This document shows, one piece after another, positions 7,412 to 15,174 of a DNA stretch of 39,537 bases (within the stretch, counting starts at the first letter, position 1; every line of letters starts with the position of its first letter). The notes under the pieces were generated by a model that saw only the letters and a list, made by a program, of their open reading frames with translations, had not been told where the DNA came from and did not search any database. Where the stretch lies: positions 1 through 39,537 of the forward strand of contig CAYSCH010000037.1 in the NCBI GenBank assembly GCA_964429355.1, in the 5' to 3' direction. The position numbers and the translations under genes are program-made. This stretch comes from JAAYAY01 sp964429355 (GTDB lineage Bacteria > Planctomycetota > Planctomycetia > Pirellulales > Thermoguttaceae).

Positions 7412-10400
7412 TCAAGCAATCAGAGCCCCAGCATACCCGACGACTCGACTGGTATCTCCGGAGGACTCCGCGCTGGTCGTATACCCCACGGACTGGATCC
7501 GATTCAGACGGCCTAGTCGCTTGAGAGTCTCCATGACGAGAACTGCTGGCACAATCCCGCACATGCTGATCCGGTTCGTTCGAACCGTCTCAAACAACTT
7601 CGCCGGATCGAGCGATTCAAACGCATCGAGCGCCACACGGTCGACACGGCGAGTGGTTGCCTCGTCAGCATAGTGGTTCATGTCCGTCGAAATCACTAGC
7701 AGCGGCGGTTTTCGCATTTCCGAAAAAACGGCGGCCAGTTCATCGGCGCTTTTCTGGATCGCGTCGAAATCGCCACCGTGAATTGCGATTCCGACCACAC
7801 GGGCGCTCGGTGCCAGACGCGAAAGAATCGGAAGCTGGACCTCGATGGCGTGCTCCGGAACGTGGGCCGCAGCGTCGAGCTCCAGAAGCGTCACTCTCTC
7901 GGCTAGCCTGGCCGCTAACTCCGGATCCGAACTCACCTCACCGGAAGGGACCGCCCAGGCTCGATGGGGCGCCACGGCCCAGTCGGCGCCCACCCGATTG
8001 TGCTTCGGCGCGAAGACGATCACGCGATCCGGAATCGCAACCCGATTGAGAACCTGCGCGGCAAGCCTTCCTGAATAGATCCATCCCGCATGGGGCACCA
8101 TTGCCGCGGCCCACGGTTCCTTTTCGACCGTTTCGTTGAGGTAATCATCAAGCGCGGCCCGGATTTCACCGGCCGTCGCGGGATAGAACTGACCAGCAAC
8201 CGCCGGTCGCCGCAAGTCGGGACCTTTTTGCAGTTGCGGCACATTGGACACGGTTACCTGCTTCTCCGTCGATGCGACCTCCAGAGTGTAGACTGCCACG
8301 CGGTCGAGAGCTGTAAAACGACCGTTTTCTGCCGCCGTGGCCAGCGATTTCTCAGGAGAGTCTTTGGCATGGAAGGCAAGGGACCACTTTCCCTGGTCCA
8401 CGGCAAGCACGGCCCGGTGCCTCGGTTGCACACCGCCGAGAGAAGGCTCGGCCAACGTCCCCTGCATCGCTGGATCCCAGAGTACGGTCAAACCCACGGC
8501 AACCGTCCGCAGTGCCTCAGCCGAAATCCGCCGTGCCTGGATCGCGCTGGCAGCCGTCTTGAGCAAGTCGAGTAGCGTCGCCTGCAGAGGCATCTCCGGG
8601 CGAACGTTCACGCGGCTGCAATTGATCGTTTCTTGAGTGCCCGCCAGCTTGACCGTCACGACCAGTCCGTGCACCCCCCCGTCGTAGCCGCCGGGAAGAT
8701 ACAGGTTGGGAACGGCCCCCTGACAGATCGCGATCAGATTCTGCCGGCAGAAGTCCGCAAGGGTTGCCACTTGGGTCGAGTCTGGGCCGACAGCGGCGGG
8801 CGCGGACTTGTCGAAGGTCGTCGCATCGGCCAGCTTGCCGTGGATGGCGTAACCGTCGAACGTGCTGAGGGTGACGTTGTCGTCTTTCCAGGCCTGGAGC
8901 GGCAACCCTGCCTTGCGGCACACCGCCTCGAGAAACGCCACCTCGTTCATCTTGTGTTCAACGGCAACGCCCGGCAGCAACAGGCCGCGGCGATTGCCCA
9001 TGGCAATCTGCAGCCCATGGCGACCGATCTTGATCTCCTTGACGCGATCCTCGCCCTTGGCCTCGATGGGCCTTAGTCCCCAGAGCAGCCAAACCTCCAT
9101 ATCCAGGTGCTCCAGTTCTGTGGGCGAGATCGGAGGAAACCGCGGGTCCTCCTTCGCGGCCCGGTATGCGGCGTGTTCGAGCGCCTGGTTCAGAGGCACC
9201 GCCTGCCCCATGAATCCGCAGCAAGACCTGAGTTGCCCCTCTCGCTTGAGGCTCACGAATGCCCCAAGAACCGGTTGATCCGCCACATCGCCGAGAATCC
9301 TGGCGAGCGATTGGCCCGGGCGATTGACAACGGCGGAAGCCACTCGCCCGCCCGCCGCCTGAAACACCAGCGTCTCCTGTTCTTTTGTCAGACTCGGCTT
9401 CTCGGAACGCTCGACCGGACCGGACGAAAAGGCGTCTTTGGATGCCATCCTGGGCTCTCCTGTGATTTGAGGTCTCGTGCCTGCTGGCGATGACGGACAG
9501 GCGTCCGCGCTGGCCAGCCGGCCGCGATTTGCATTAGCATACTTCAACTTGGCGTCGGGCACACGAGCCGCAAACGCAGCGATGTGAACCGGCTGGCGTC
9601 GCGATCCCCACGTTCCTGGCGCCGACGAAAACCGACCGGCGATCTCCGCACCACAATGGCCACACCGATTCTCGTTCATTGTGTAACGGCCGATTCGGTA
9701 GCCAGAACGCTCAATCAGCAGGTCCCGGCATTCGGGGCAGTACGTGCTCTGATTGGCCGGATCCTGAATGTTTCCTGTGTACACATACTTGAGCCCGGCC
9801 TGACGCGCAAGGCGATGGGCCCGGTGAAGCGTCTCCGGGGGAGTAGGAGGACGGTCCGTCATACGGAAATCAGGATGGAATGCAGAAAAATGGACCGGAA
9901 CGTCGGGACGCAACTCCCTTACGATCCAGTCGCACATACGCTGCAACTGGTCGTCGGCGTCGTTCTCCTGCGGAATGATAAGATTGGTGATCTCCACCCA
10001 GACGTCCGTCTCGTGGACCAGCCAGCGCAGAGTGTCTCGGACCGGCTCGAGGTGTCCGGCCGTCAGCCTCTGGTAGAAATCCTCCGTAAACGCTTTGAGG
10101 TCAACGTTGGCCGCATCCATTTCCTCATAGAAACGGGCCCGGGCCGGCGGCAAGATGTATCCCGAAGTGACCGCCACCGTCTGGACTCCCTGTGCCCGGC
10201 AGGCCCGGGCCGTATCGATGGCGTACTCGGCCCAGATGATCGGGTCGTTGTAGGTAAACGCCACGCTCCGGCACCCGTATTCACCCGCCGCCACCGCGAT
10301 GGCCTCGGGCTGAGCCGCCTCGCTGAGCGATTCCACTTGCCGGGACTTCGAAGTTGACCAGTTCTGGCAGAACTTGCAGCCCAGATTGCAGCCGGCCGTT

Positions 10401-10693
10401 CCGAACGACAGAACCGAAGTCCCGGGAAAGAAATGGTTCAGCGGCTTCTTCTCGATCGGGTCAATGCAGAACCCCGTGCTTCGACCGTATGTTGTCAGAA
10501 CCATACGGCCGTCAAGATTCTGACGCACAAAGCAGAATCCCCGCTGACCCGACGACAGAGCACAGGCACGCGGACAAAGATCGCAGAGGATTTTCGAACC
10601 GTCCTCGGAATCATGCCACCATCCGCCGGGTTTGATTCCGTCGTACAAGACCAACTCGTCCGGCGGATCGGAAATGGTTCTTCGCATGCCCAT
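7412..10693 (-). CDS. AmmeMemoRadiSam triple fusion: radical SAM enzyme - AMMECR1 - MEMO1
   Basis: One 1,093-residue chain carries all three AmmeMemoRadiSam components. Residues about 1-350 are the radical SAM enzyme (C102-x3-C106-x2-C109 in GCNLGCKFCQNW), with an N-terminal Cys cluster (C37, C40, C44, C54) and a CxxC/CxxC zinc-ribbon-like end (C319, C322, C344, C347). Residues 351-415 are a linker. Residues about 430-625 are AMMECR1 (VLGAFVSLKREGQLRSCCGF, DPRFPPISPTEL). Residues about 640-825 look like a second, decayed AMMECR1-like unit. Residues about 828-1093 are MEMO1, and the metal ligands known from human MEMO1 (H49, H81, C244) appear as H868 (VPHAGWIYSG), H898 and C1045 (SMCGIVPA). 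The system's reaction is unknown. The start at 10693 lacks a strong ribosome-binding site. An internal ATG at 9448 has a good one. It is followed by the HEAT-like gene and tadA. Confidence 0.93.
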   Translation of the reverse strand: MGMRRTISDPPDELVLYDGIKPGGWWHDSEDGSKILCDLCPRACALSSGQRGFCFVRQNLDGRMVLTTYGRSTGFCIDPIEKKPLNHFFPGTSVLSFGTAGCNLGCKFCQNWSTSKSRQVESLSEAAQPEAIAVAAGEYGCRSVAFTYNDPIIWAEYAIDTARACRAQGVQTVAVTSGYILPPARARFYEEMDAANVDLKAFTEDFYQRLTAGHLEPVRDTLRWLVHETDVWVEITNLIIPQENDADDQLQRMCDWIVRELRPDVPVHFSAFHPDFRMTDRPPTPPETLHRAHRLARQAGLKYVYTGNIQDPANQSTYCPECRDLLIERSGYRIGRYTMNENRCGHCGAEIAGRFSSAPGTWGSRRQPVHIAAFAARVPDAKLKYANANRGRLASADACPSSPAGTRPQITGEPRMASKDAFSSGPVERSEKPSLTKEQETLVFQAAGGRVASAVVNRPGQSLARILGDVADQPVLGAFVSLKREGQLRSCCGFMGQAVPLNQALEHAAYRAAKEDPRFPPISPTELEHLDMEVWLLWGLRPIEAKGEDRVKEIKIGRHGLQIAMGNRRGLLLPGVAVEHKMNEVAFLEAVCRKAGLPLQAWKDDNVTLSTFDGYAIHGKLADATTFDKSAPAAVGPDSTQVATLADFCRQNLIAICQGAVPNLYLPGGYDGGVHGLVVTVKLAGTQETINCSRVNVRPEMPLQATLLDLLKTAASAIQARRISAEALRTVAVGLTVLWDPAMQGTLAEPSLGGVQPRHRAVLAVDQGKWSLAFHAKDSPEKSLATAAENGRFTALDRVAVYTLEVASTEKQVTVSNVPQLQKGPDLRRPAVAGQFYPATAGEIRAALDDYLNETVEKEPWAAAMVPHAGWIYSGRLAAQVLNRVAIPDRVIVFAPKHNRVGADWAVAPHRAWAVPSGEVSSDPELAARLAERVTLLELDAAAHVPEHAIEVQLPILSRLAPSARVVGIAIHGGDFDAIQKSADELAAVFSEMRKPPLLVISTDMNHYADEATTRRVDRVALDAFESLDPAKLFETVRTNRISMCGIVPAVLVMETLKRLGRLNRIQSVGYTTSAESSGDTSRVVGYAGALIA
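9446..9461 (-). promoter_or_regulatory. Internal ribosome-binding site and ATG at the fusion joint
   Basis: AGGAG (9457-9461, complement) lies 8 nt before an in-frame ATG (9446-9448), which is Met416 of the fusion protein. It sits exactly between the radical SAM and AMMECR1 parts, after a linker that looks poorly conserved. It could let a separate AMMECR1-MEMO1 protein be made from the same message. Confidence 0.5.
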
Positions 10694-10854
10694 AGCTTTG
10701 CCAATAAGTTTCGATCCGGCTCAACCAAGAGCTTCGGCCGGAAAGTCCGAACAACTCGATGTTCGAAATGGCCTTCGTCCGGCTGACGCTTGCCACCCCT
10801 AGAAGCATACCACTTCTGATCATCAACGCCTATCATGCCCCAGGGTAGGAACGA

Positions 10855-12114
10855 TCAAGCGGCCCAGAGCTGAACCGGTGGCATAAACAACAGGAGGAGG
10901 ATACCACCGACCATCGGAATAGTGAACAGCAAAGCTACTTCGAGAAACAGGCGTTTGCCGCCCAGAATCCCAACCATGCCCGCCTTAAAGACCAAATTCG
11001 TCATCGACGCCACAAGGATCAGCCGCCAACCCTCGGCGAGTATGGCAGGGTCCCTGTTGGCCATGTTCGCGGTGGATATCGTGATCGCGTCCATGTCGGT
11101 AAGGCCCGAAATCGCCGAGACGACATAGAGAGCGTTCGTGCCCAGGTGTGCTTTCGCCGCAGCCAGCGCAACGAGCACCACGGCGTACATTCCCGCAAAA
11201 ACCAGGGCCGACTTCATCTGGGTGGGGTTCTCCTGTTCAGGCATCTGGCTCGGTTCCGTACGCACCCGAAACCACATCAACACGGCTGGAACCGCCGTCG
11301 TAAGCATCAGCAAGATGATTGGGATCGCCGACGCCGATAAGAAACGCGGCGATACGATAGCGATCTCGACCAGAATGCGAACAAACACAACCGTCGACGC
11401 GATCATCACAACGATGGCAGACACGTGCGTGAGTTCCGGCTTGCCGCGAGCCTGTCGCGAGTAACTCACGGTGGTGGCGGTGCTGGAGATGGCACCGCCC
11501 AGGATTCCGCCAAGCATGATGCCCGCATCGCGCCCCAGGAACTTATAGACGATGTACCCCCCGAGGCTCATGCCCACGATCAACACAACCGTCAGCCATG
11601 TCTTCCACGGATTGAACACATCGTAAGGACCGTAGGTCTCGTTCGGCAGAACTGGCAGGATAATGCAGGTGATCAGCACGAACTGCATGACCGCCTTCAG
11701 ATCGTTGCCAAGCGTCTGGGCAAACTGGTGCATCTCCGGCTTGAACTGGAGCAGGATCGCCACACCACCACCGACTGCAATCGGTACGGCAATCGGTACC
11801 ACCATCGTCAGGGCGCCCACACAGAACATGACCAGAACGGCGAACTCGGTGGTCACGCCAGGATCAGGATTCTCTGTTCGAAGCTGCACGATCCGCTGAA
11901 AGGCCAGTACGGTCACGACCCCGAGTATCGATCCGAGCATGACCCATCCGCCGTACTTGGCTGCGAGAATAGCCGATACGGTACCCAGGATGGTGATCAG
12001 GGGGAACGTGCGTACGCCCGGCCTCGCATCGCCCGACTGCTCCCGTTGGAGCCCCACCAGCAGCCCCAGGACAAGCGATATGCCGAGATTCTGAAACAAC
12101 CGAATTTCGTCCAC
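10855..12114 (-). CDS. MgtC/SapB-DUF4010 family membrane protein
   Basis: The protein has about 419 residues with some ten or more hydrophobic segments. The N-terminus (LFQNLGISLVLGLLVGLQRE, then RTFPLITILGT) is the MgtC/SapB motif region, in which a Gly-Leu-x-x-Gly-x-x-Arg-Glu turn is conserved. The C-terminal half (VVSAISGLTDMDAITISTA) is the DUF4010 signature. Such proteins are inner-membrane proteins of unclear transport or regulatory function. The frame is open to 12225, but I choose the GTG at 12114 because GGGAG lies 7 nt before it and because the upstream residues are not hydrophobic or conserved. It is a single gene, 161 bp downstream of the AmmeMemoRadiSam gene's start and on the same strand. 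Confidence 0.88.
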   Translation of the reverse strand: MDEIRLFQNLGISLVLGLLVGLQREQSGDARPGVRTFPLITILGTVSAILAAKYGGWVMLGSILGVVTVLAFQRIVQLRTENPDPGVTTEFAVLVMFCVGALTMVVPIAVPIAVGGGVAILLQFKPEMHQFAQTLGNDLKAVMQFVLITCIILPVLPNETYGPYDVFNPWKTWLTVVLIVGMSLGGYIVYKFLGRDAGIMLGGILGGAISSTATTVSYSRQARGKPELTHVSAIVVMIASTVVFVRILVEIAIVSPRFLSASAIPIILLMLTTAVPAVLMWFRVRTEPSQMPEQENPTQMKSALVFAGMYAVVLVALAAAKAHLGTNALYVVSAISGLTDMDAITISTANMANRDPAILAEGWRLILVASMTNLVFKAGMVGILGGKRLFLEVALLFTIPMVGGILLLLFMPPVQLWAA

Positions 12115-12461
12115 CAATCCGCTCCCACAGCTTGGCTCACCAGGCGGACTGCCGAGTGCCCACCTTGTCGATCTTAGAAAGACTAGCACATGCCGACCTA
12201 TCGATGCCCGGATCGCGACTGGCACCTGAAAGGTGGAGGCCCCCCTTCCTCCACCTGTCTCTTGCCGTTCCCATGGCTGTGGGAAGAAGAGAACTAGTTC
12301 CTTCGGGCCGCCAGTTTGAGAATTCGCTTACCCGCGATTCAGGCCCGAAGATAAATCAGAGGCAGCCAGGCGGAGATATCGATACTACTAACATGGCAAT
12401 ACCACACCACACTGTCATACTAGACCACCCCATAACCCACAAGGGCTGGCAGAAGCCCACT
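12115..12461. other. Intergenic region with two hairpins, no gene seen
   Basis: This 347-bp stretch lies between panD and the DUF4010 gene, both on the minus strand. It contains a 5-bp hairpin just past the panD stop (12443-12458) and a stronger 9-bp hairpin at 12231-12256. No coding signal is seen. Confidence 0.5.
12231..12256 (-). terminator. Hairpin downstream of panD, likely terminator
   Basis: AGGTGGAGG and CCTCCACCT form a perfect 9-bp stem with an 8-nt loop. Read on the minus strand it is followed by only a short T-rich tail (TTC). It lies about 200 bp after the panD stop and before the DUF4010 gene. Confidence 0.4.
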
Positions 12462-12821
12462 CTAGTTGGGGGACTTCCGAATTCGGTTGTTCTCGTCCAC
12501 AAACACAACGGCGGGTTTGTGATCGGCAATCTCCGCATCCGTCAGCATGCAGTAAGTGATAATGACGACAAGGTCGCCGGGAACACCCAATCGGGCAGCC
12601 GGGCCATTCAGGAGGATCGTGCCCGAGCCCGCCTCGGCCTCGATCACGTAAGTGATCAACCGGGCGCCGCTATTCACGTTGAGCACATGGACTTGTTCAC
12701 CGGGGAGCATGTTGGCCGCTTCAATCAAATTGCGGTCGATCGCGATGCTGCCTTGATAGTCCAGCTCCGTGCCCGTCAATTTTGCACGATGGATCTTGGA
12801 CTTGAGCATGAAACGTTGCAC
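12462..12821 (-). CDS. panD: Aspartate 1-decarboxylase proenzyme PanD
   Basis: This 119-residue protein matches PanD in length and sequence throughout: it opens MQRFMLKSKIHRAKLTGTEL, has the self-cleavage site YQGSIAID with the Gly24-Ser25 bond, and has NGPAARLG and GDLVVIITY. Cleavage yields a pyruvoyl group on the new N-terminus of the alpha chain, which decarboxylates L-aspartate to beta-alanine for pantothenate and CoA synthesis in the cytoplasm. The GTG start at 12821 has GGGGAG 9 nt upstream. It is monocistronic here; no panB or panC is nearby. A leader of about 90 nt with a hairpin and a short overlapping ORF lies upstream. Confidence 0.96.
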   Translation of the reverse strand: MQRFMLKSKIHRAKLTGTELDYQGSIAIDRNLIEAANMLPGEQVHVLNVNSGARLITYVIEAEAGSGTILLNGPAARLGVPGDLVVIITYCMLTDAEIADHKPAVVFVDENNRIRKSPN

Positions 12822-12859
12822 GGCACGGTTCTCCCCATGTGCGAAGCCGATATCTGTAC

Positions 12860-12884
12860 CATACCCTCTCCTTGGTGGGGTATG
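12860..12884 (-). promoter_or_regulatory. Leader hairpin that encloses a Shine-Dalgarno sequence, upstream of panD
   Basis: CATACCC and GGGTATG form a 7-bp stem with an 11-nt loop. On the minus strand it contains AAGGAG just before an ATG (12860-12862). That ATG opens a 28-codon ORF that runs to 12776 and overlaps the panD start in another frame. It may act as a leader cistron or a translational control element. Confidence 0.35.
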
Positions 12885-12916
12885 TGCGGCACGACCACGA
12901 ATCTCTATTCCGACAA

Positions 12917-12939
12917 CTGAATTGTAGCAAACAATTCAG
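12917..12939 (-). promoter_or_regulatory. Candidate panD promoter (extended -10) inside an inverted repeat
   Basis: CTGAATTGT-TTGCT-ACAATTCAG is a perfect 9-bp inverted repeat. On the minus strand it contains TGCTACAAT, an extended -10 (TGnTACAAT, five of six in the hexamer). There is no good -35. Transcription would start near 12914, about 93 nt before the panD start. The overlap of the repeat with the -10 would suit a repressor (inference). Confidence 0.4.
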
Positions 12940-13023
12940 TATGACGGCCTTAGCCTGGTTTATCAACGGAGACTCCAGGAAAGCCAGGAAAGCCGGATCG
13001 CGCACAGCGCGCACCAAAAAGAT

Positions 13024-13057
13024 GAGAGCCGCTCACTTGGGTCAATGAGCGGCTCTC
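13024..13057 (-). terminator. Strong hairpin with T-tract, intrinsic terminator on the minus strand
   Basis: GAGAGCCGCTCA and TGAGCGGCTCTC form a perfect 12-bp stem with a 10-nt loop. On the minus strand it is followed by ATCTTTTT, a T-tract. It lies about 240 bp after the stop of the metallopeptidase-like gene, so it ends either that transcript or a small RNA encoded between. Confidence 0.6.
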
Positions 13058-13059
13058 GA

Positions 13060-13211
13060 TGGGCGCTGAACCCCCAGACGAACCGGTTTCGCATCTCGGG
13101 GGGAGTAATGCGATAGATTGGAGCGCCTTGCACGGGGGCCCAGACAGGGTTTTGGGCACCTTATCAAACCCCGGGCAGCCGGCGGGGGTTTTGCGTTGTT
13201 GCAGTTTTTTT
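13060..13211 (+). ncRNA. Candidate structured RNA with a plus-strand terminator-like end
   Basis: The inverted repeats here are GGCGCT/AGCGCC enclosing CCCCC/GGGGG; GCCCA/TGGGC at 13138-13157; and AAACCCC/GGGGTTT at 13166-13191, followed by a seven-T run at 13205-13211 on the plus strand. The GGGTTT at 13147-13152 can also pair with AAACCC at 13166-13171, so two alternative folds exist, as in attenuators. No gene follows on the plus strand, so a free small RNA is more likely than a riboswitch. The strand is uncertain. I do not recognise the family. Confidence 0.25.
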
Positions 13212-13299
13212 CCGAAACCTGGGCCAACCCCTCAATCAGAGAGAACTAGATTAACCTAAAGGGTGGATTGAATGATTCCGGGTGATACCGCGAGGCTGT

Positions 13300-14307
13300 C
13301 TAGCCGTCGAGATTCCAGGTTTCGCGAAACCAGGCTTTCAGGTCCTGCCCGACCACCTTGGAGAAGAGTGCGATCATTTCTCGGTGAGCCACTTCCGTTT
13401 CCTTACTCCCCCCAAACTCTCTCCTCACCAAATCCAGCAGATCGGGCAGCAGATCCGTACCCTTTCGTTCTTCAAGCTCTCGAAACATCCGCAGCAGCCC
13501 GGCGTGATACCACGCGTAATTGGGGGTGTCGAGCCGAAGGTGCCCCAGCCGATCGGCCTCCCGAAAACTTGGAACCGGGAGCCGGTCCCCTACCCGGTCC
13601 CAGAGCAACTGGTAGTAGGCATAGACCATCTCCGCCTCGCGGTGGCCTCGCATCTGACGCTGCATGCGAAAGGCTGCCCATTGGGCCACACCTTCGTAAT
13701 ACCAACGGGGCGTCTCGGGTAGACCTCGCAGTTGGCAATAGCCGTGGGTCATCTCGTGGGGCATGATGAACCCAAGCGTGTAGTCGATAAAGAACTCCGT
13801 CGACGAGGTGAGGCTTTGATAGACCTGGCAACCGAGCGGATGCCGAGCACTGCCGGTTCCCTCAGGCGGATTGCCGATCCGACCCCCTGGGTGCCCCTCC
13901 GGCTGAGGTCGACTCAAGCCCAGCAGTTCGGCCATTCGCACCACGTCCTCGCCGCCGCGGTCGAGGGACATGAAGTCGGCGATCAGGGCCAATTGGGTCG
14001 GCAGTTCGACGTCGGCCGCCGCCAGAATGGCGTTCGGACCCAGGTTGTATGGAAAGCCATACGATTCCGGCGGATTGAGCCAATCGGCCCTGGCCAGCCA
14101 ATACACGTTCTGCCCTGCCGGTGTTTCATCGCCAAACAATCTGGCCAGGTAGTGATTGCAGCGGTCGGCGTACTGGCCGATTGTGCCGGCCAACCGCAGG
14201 CTTTCCGGCGAGCAGTAGACGGTCACGCTGCCCGACCGGTGGCTCTGAAGCCGATCGTTCTGTACCAAAGGGGCCGGATGGTCCCCATGAAATGTGTCTG
14301 GTGCCAT
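13300..14307 (-). CDS. Gluzincin-like metallopeptidase-fold protein, unknown function
   Basis: This encodes 335 residues with no signal peptide. H184-E185-M-T-H188 in MPHEMTHGYC is an HExxH zinc site, and WYYEGVAQWAAF about 17 residues later supplies the third ligand glutamate (E205), the arrangement of gluzincin peptidases such as the M1 and DUF1570-like families. DUF1570-like proteins, common in planctomycetes, have exactly this HE-x-x-H plus E-G-x-A pattern, so this is the closest match I can name. I chose the ATG at 14307; a TTG at 14331 is in frame, and neither has a clear ribosome-binding site. It follows fabI by 96 bp on the same strand and may share its transcript. The substrate is unknown. 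Confidence 0.75.
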   Translation of the reverse strand: MAPDTFHGDHPAPLVQNDRLQSHRSGSVTVYCSPESLRLAGTIGQYADRCNHYLARLFGDETPAGQNVYWLARADWLNPPESYGFPYNLGPNAILAAADVELPTQLALIADFMSLDRGGEDVVRMAELLGLSRPQPEGHPGGRIGNPPEGTGSARHPLGCQVYQSLTSSTEFFIDYTLGFIMPHEMTHGYCQLRGLPETPRWYYEGVAQWAAFRMQRQMRGHREAEMVYAYYQLLWDRVGDRLPVPSFREADRLGHLRLDTPNYAWYHAGLLRMFRELEERKGTDLLPDLLDLVRREFGGSKETEVAHREMIALFSKVVGQDLKAWFRETWNLDG

Positions 14308-14403
14308 GTCGTCTACCACCGAGGAGGGCAAATATCTGCTGGAACGTGTTGATCACCACAGAGGCTGATCAGCGTCAGCGCGATGAAGCTTGGCGGCAGC
14401 CAA

Positions 14404-15174
14404 CTAGAGACCGACGATGTTGTAGCCGCAGTCGACGTGAAGTATTTCCCCTGTTACACCGTCCGACAGGTCGCTGAGAAAGTACAGGCCCGCTTTCCCC
14501 AATTCGCGAAACTCGACGTTGCGACCCAGGCACGACTTGCGCACGGCGTGCTCCCGCATCTCGTCGAATCCCGAGACGCCGGCGGAACTGAGCGTTCGCA
14601 TCGGACCGGCACTGATGGCGTTCACCTTGATCTGCTTGCGGCCCAGGTCCCAGGCAAGATACCGAACACTATGTTCGAGAGCCGCCTTGCAGACTCCCAT
14701 CACGTTGTAGCCGGGCATCACCTTCTCGCCGCCGAAATAGCTGATCGTTACGATCGATCCGCCGTCCGACATGAGCTCCGCGGCACGGCGAGCCACCGCC
14801 ACCAGACTGAAAACACTGATATCCATGGCCAGGTGCCAGCCCTCGCGGCTCATTTCAACATAGGGCTTGCGAAGTTCCTGCGGTGGAGCAAACGCGATGG
14901 AATGGATGACGAAGTCCAGCGTTCCGTAGGTCGCGGCCACTTGCGAGAACACCCGATCCAGGTCGCGATCGTCCTGCACGTCGCACGATATGACCAGCTT
15001 CGGATTGCAGGCCTCCACGAGTCGGCCCACGCGGCGCTCGCTCGACTCGCCCGGAAGATGGGTAAAGGCCAACTCGGCCCCTTCGGCCATCAATGCCTCG
15101 CTCATCGCCCAGGCGATACTCCGGTCGTTGGCCACGCCCAACACCAGGCCGACCTTGCCGTCAAACATTCTCAT
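14404..15174 (-). CDS. fabI: Enoyl-[acyl-carrier-protein] reductase (NADH) FabI
   Basis: The protein has 256 residues, the usual FabI length. The N-terminal dinucleotide motif (GLVLGVANDRSIAWAMSEAL) is the FabI version of the SDR fold. The catalytic pair is Y156-x6-K163 (GYNVMGVCKAALE), with the upstream Y146 of the FabI triad in ISYFGG. SAGPMRTLSSAGV and the C-terminal HVDCGYNIVG also match. It reduces trans-2-enoyl-ACP with NADH in the last step of each fatty-acid elongation cycle. The frame runs to 15477, but the ATG at 15174 has AAGGA about 7 nt upstream and starts at the first conserved residues. It lies 407 bp downstream of a fatty-acid oxidation operon, so synthesis and breakdown genes are neighbours. 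Confidence 0.95.
   Translation of the reverse strand: MRMFDGKVGLVLGVANDRSIAWAMSEALMAEGAELAFTHLPGESSERRVGRLVEACNPKLVISCDVQDDRDLDRVFSQVAATYGTLDFVIHSIAFAPPQELRKPYVEMSREGWHLAMDISVFSLVAVARRAAELMSDGGSIVTISYFGGEKVMPGYNVMGVCKAALEHSVRYLAWDLGRKQIKVNAISAGPMRTLSSAGVSGFDEMREHAVRKSCLGRNVEFRELGKAGLYFLSDLSDGVTGEILHVDCGYNIVGL

Larger units (their letters stand above)
12822..13299. other. Hairpin-rich intergenic region, possible structured RNA
   Basis: This 478-bp stretch lies between panD and the metallopeptidase-like gene. It holds the panD leader and promoter (12822-12939), then a tandem CCAGGAAAG repeat near 12973-12990, then a dense set of inverted repeats between 13024 and 13211. I tested it by eye against tRNA, tmRNA, RNase P, SRP RNA and 6S RNA and found no diagnostic motif. 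Short ORFs in it have no protein-like pattern. Confidence 0.5.

Noticed and set aside
12950..13159. Short ORFs in the hairpin-rich stretch
   Set aside because: They cross strong inverted repeats and have no hydrophobic or domain pattern. The region looks non-coding.
13060..13211. tRNA, tmRNA, SRP RNA, RNase P RNA or 6S RNA
   Set aside because: No T-arm motif, SRP GGAA loop, RNase P core motif or tag-peptide frame was found on either strand.
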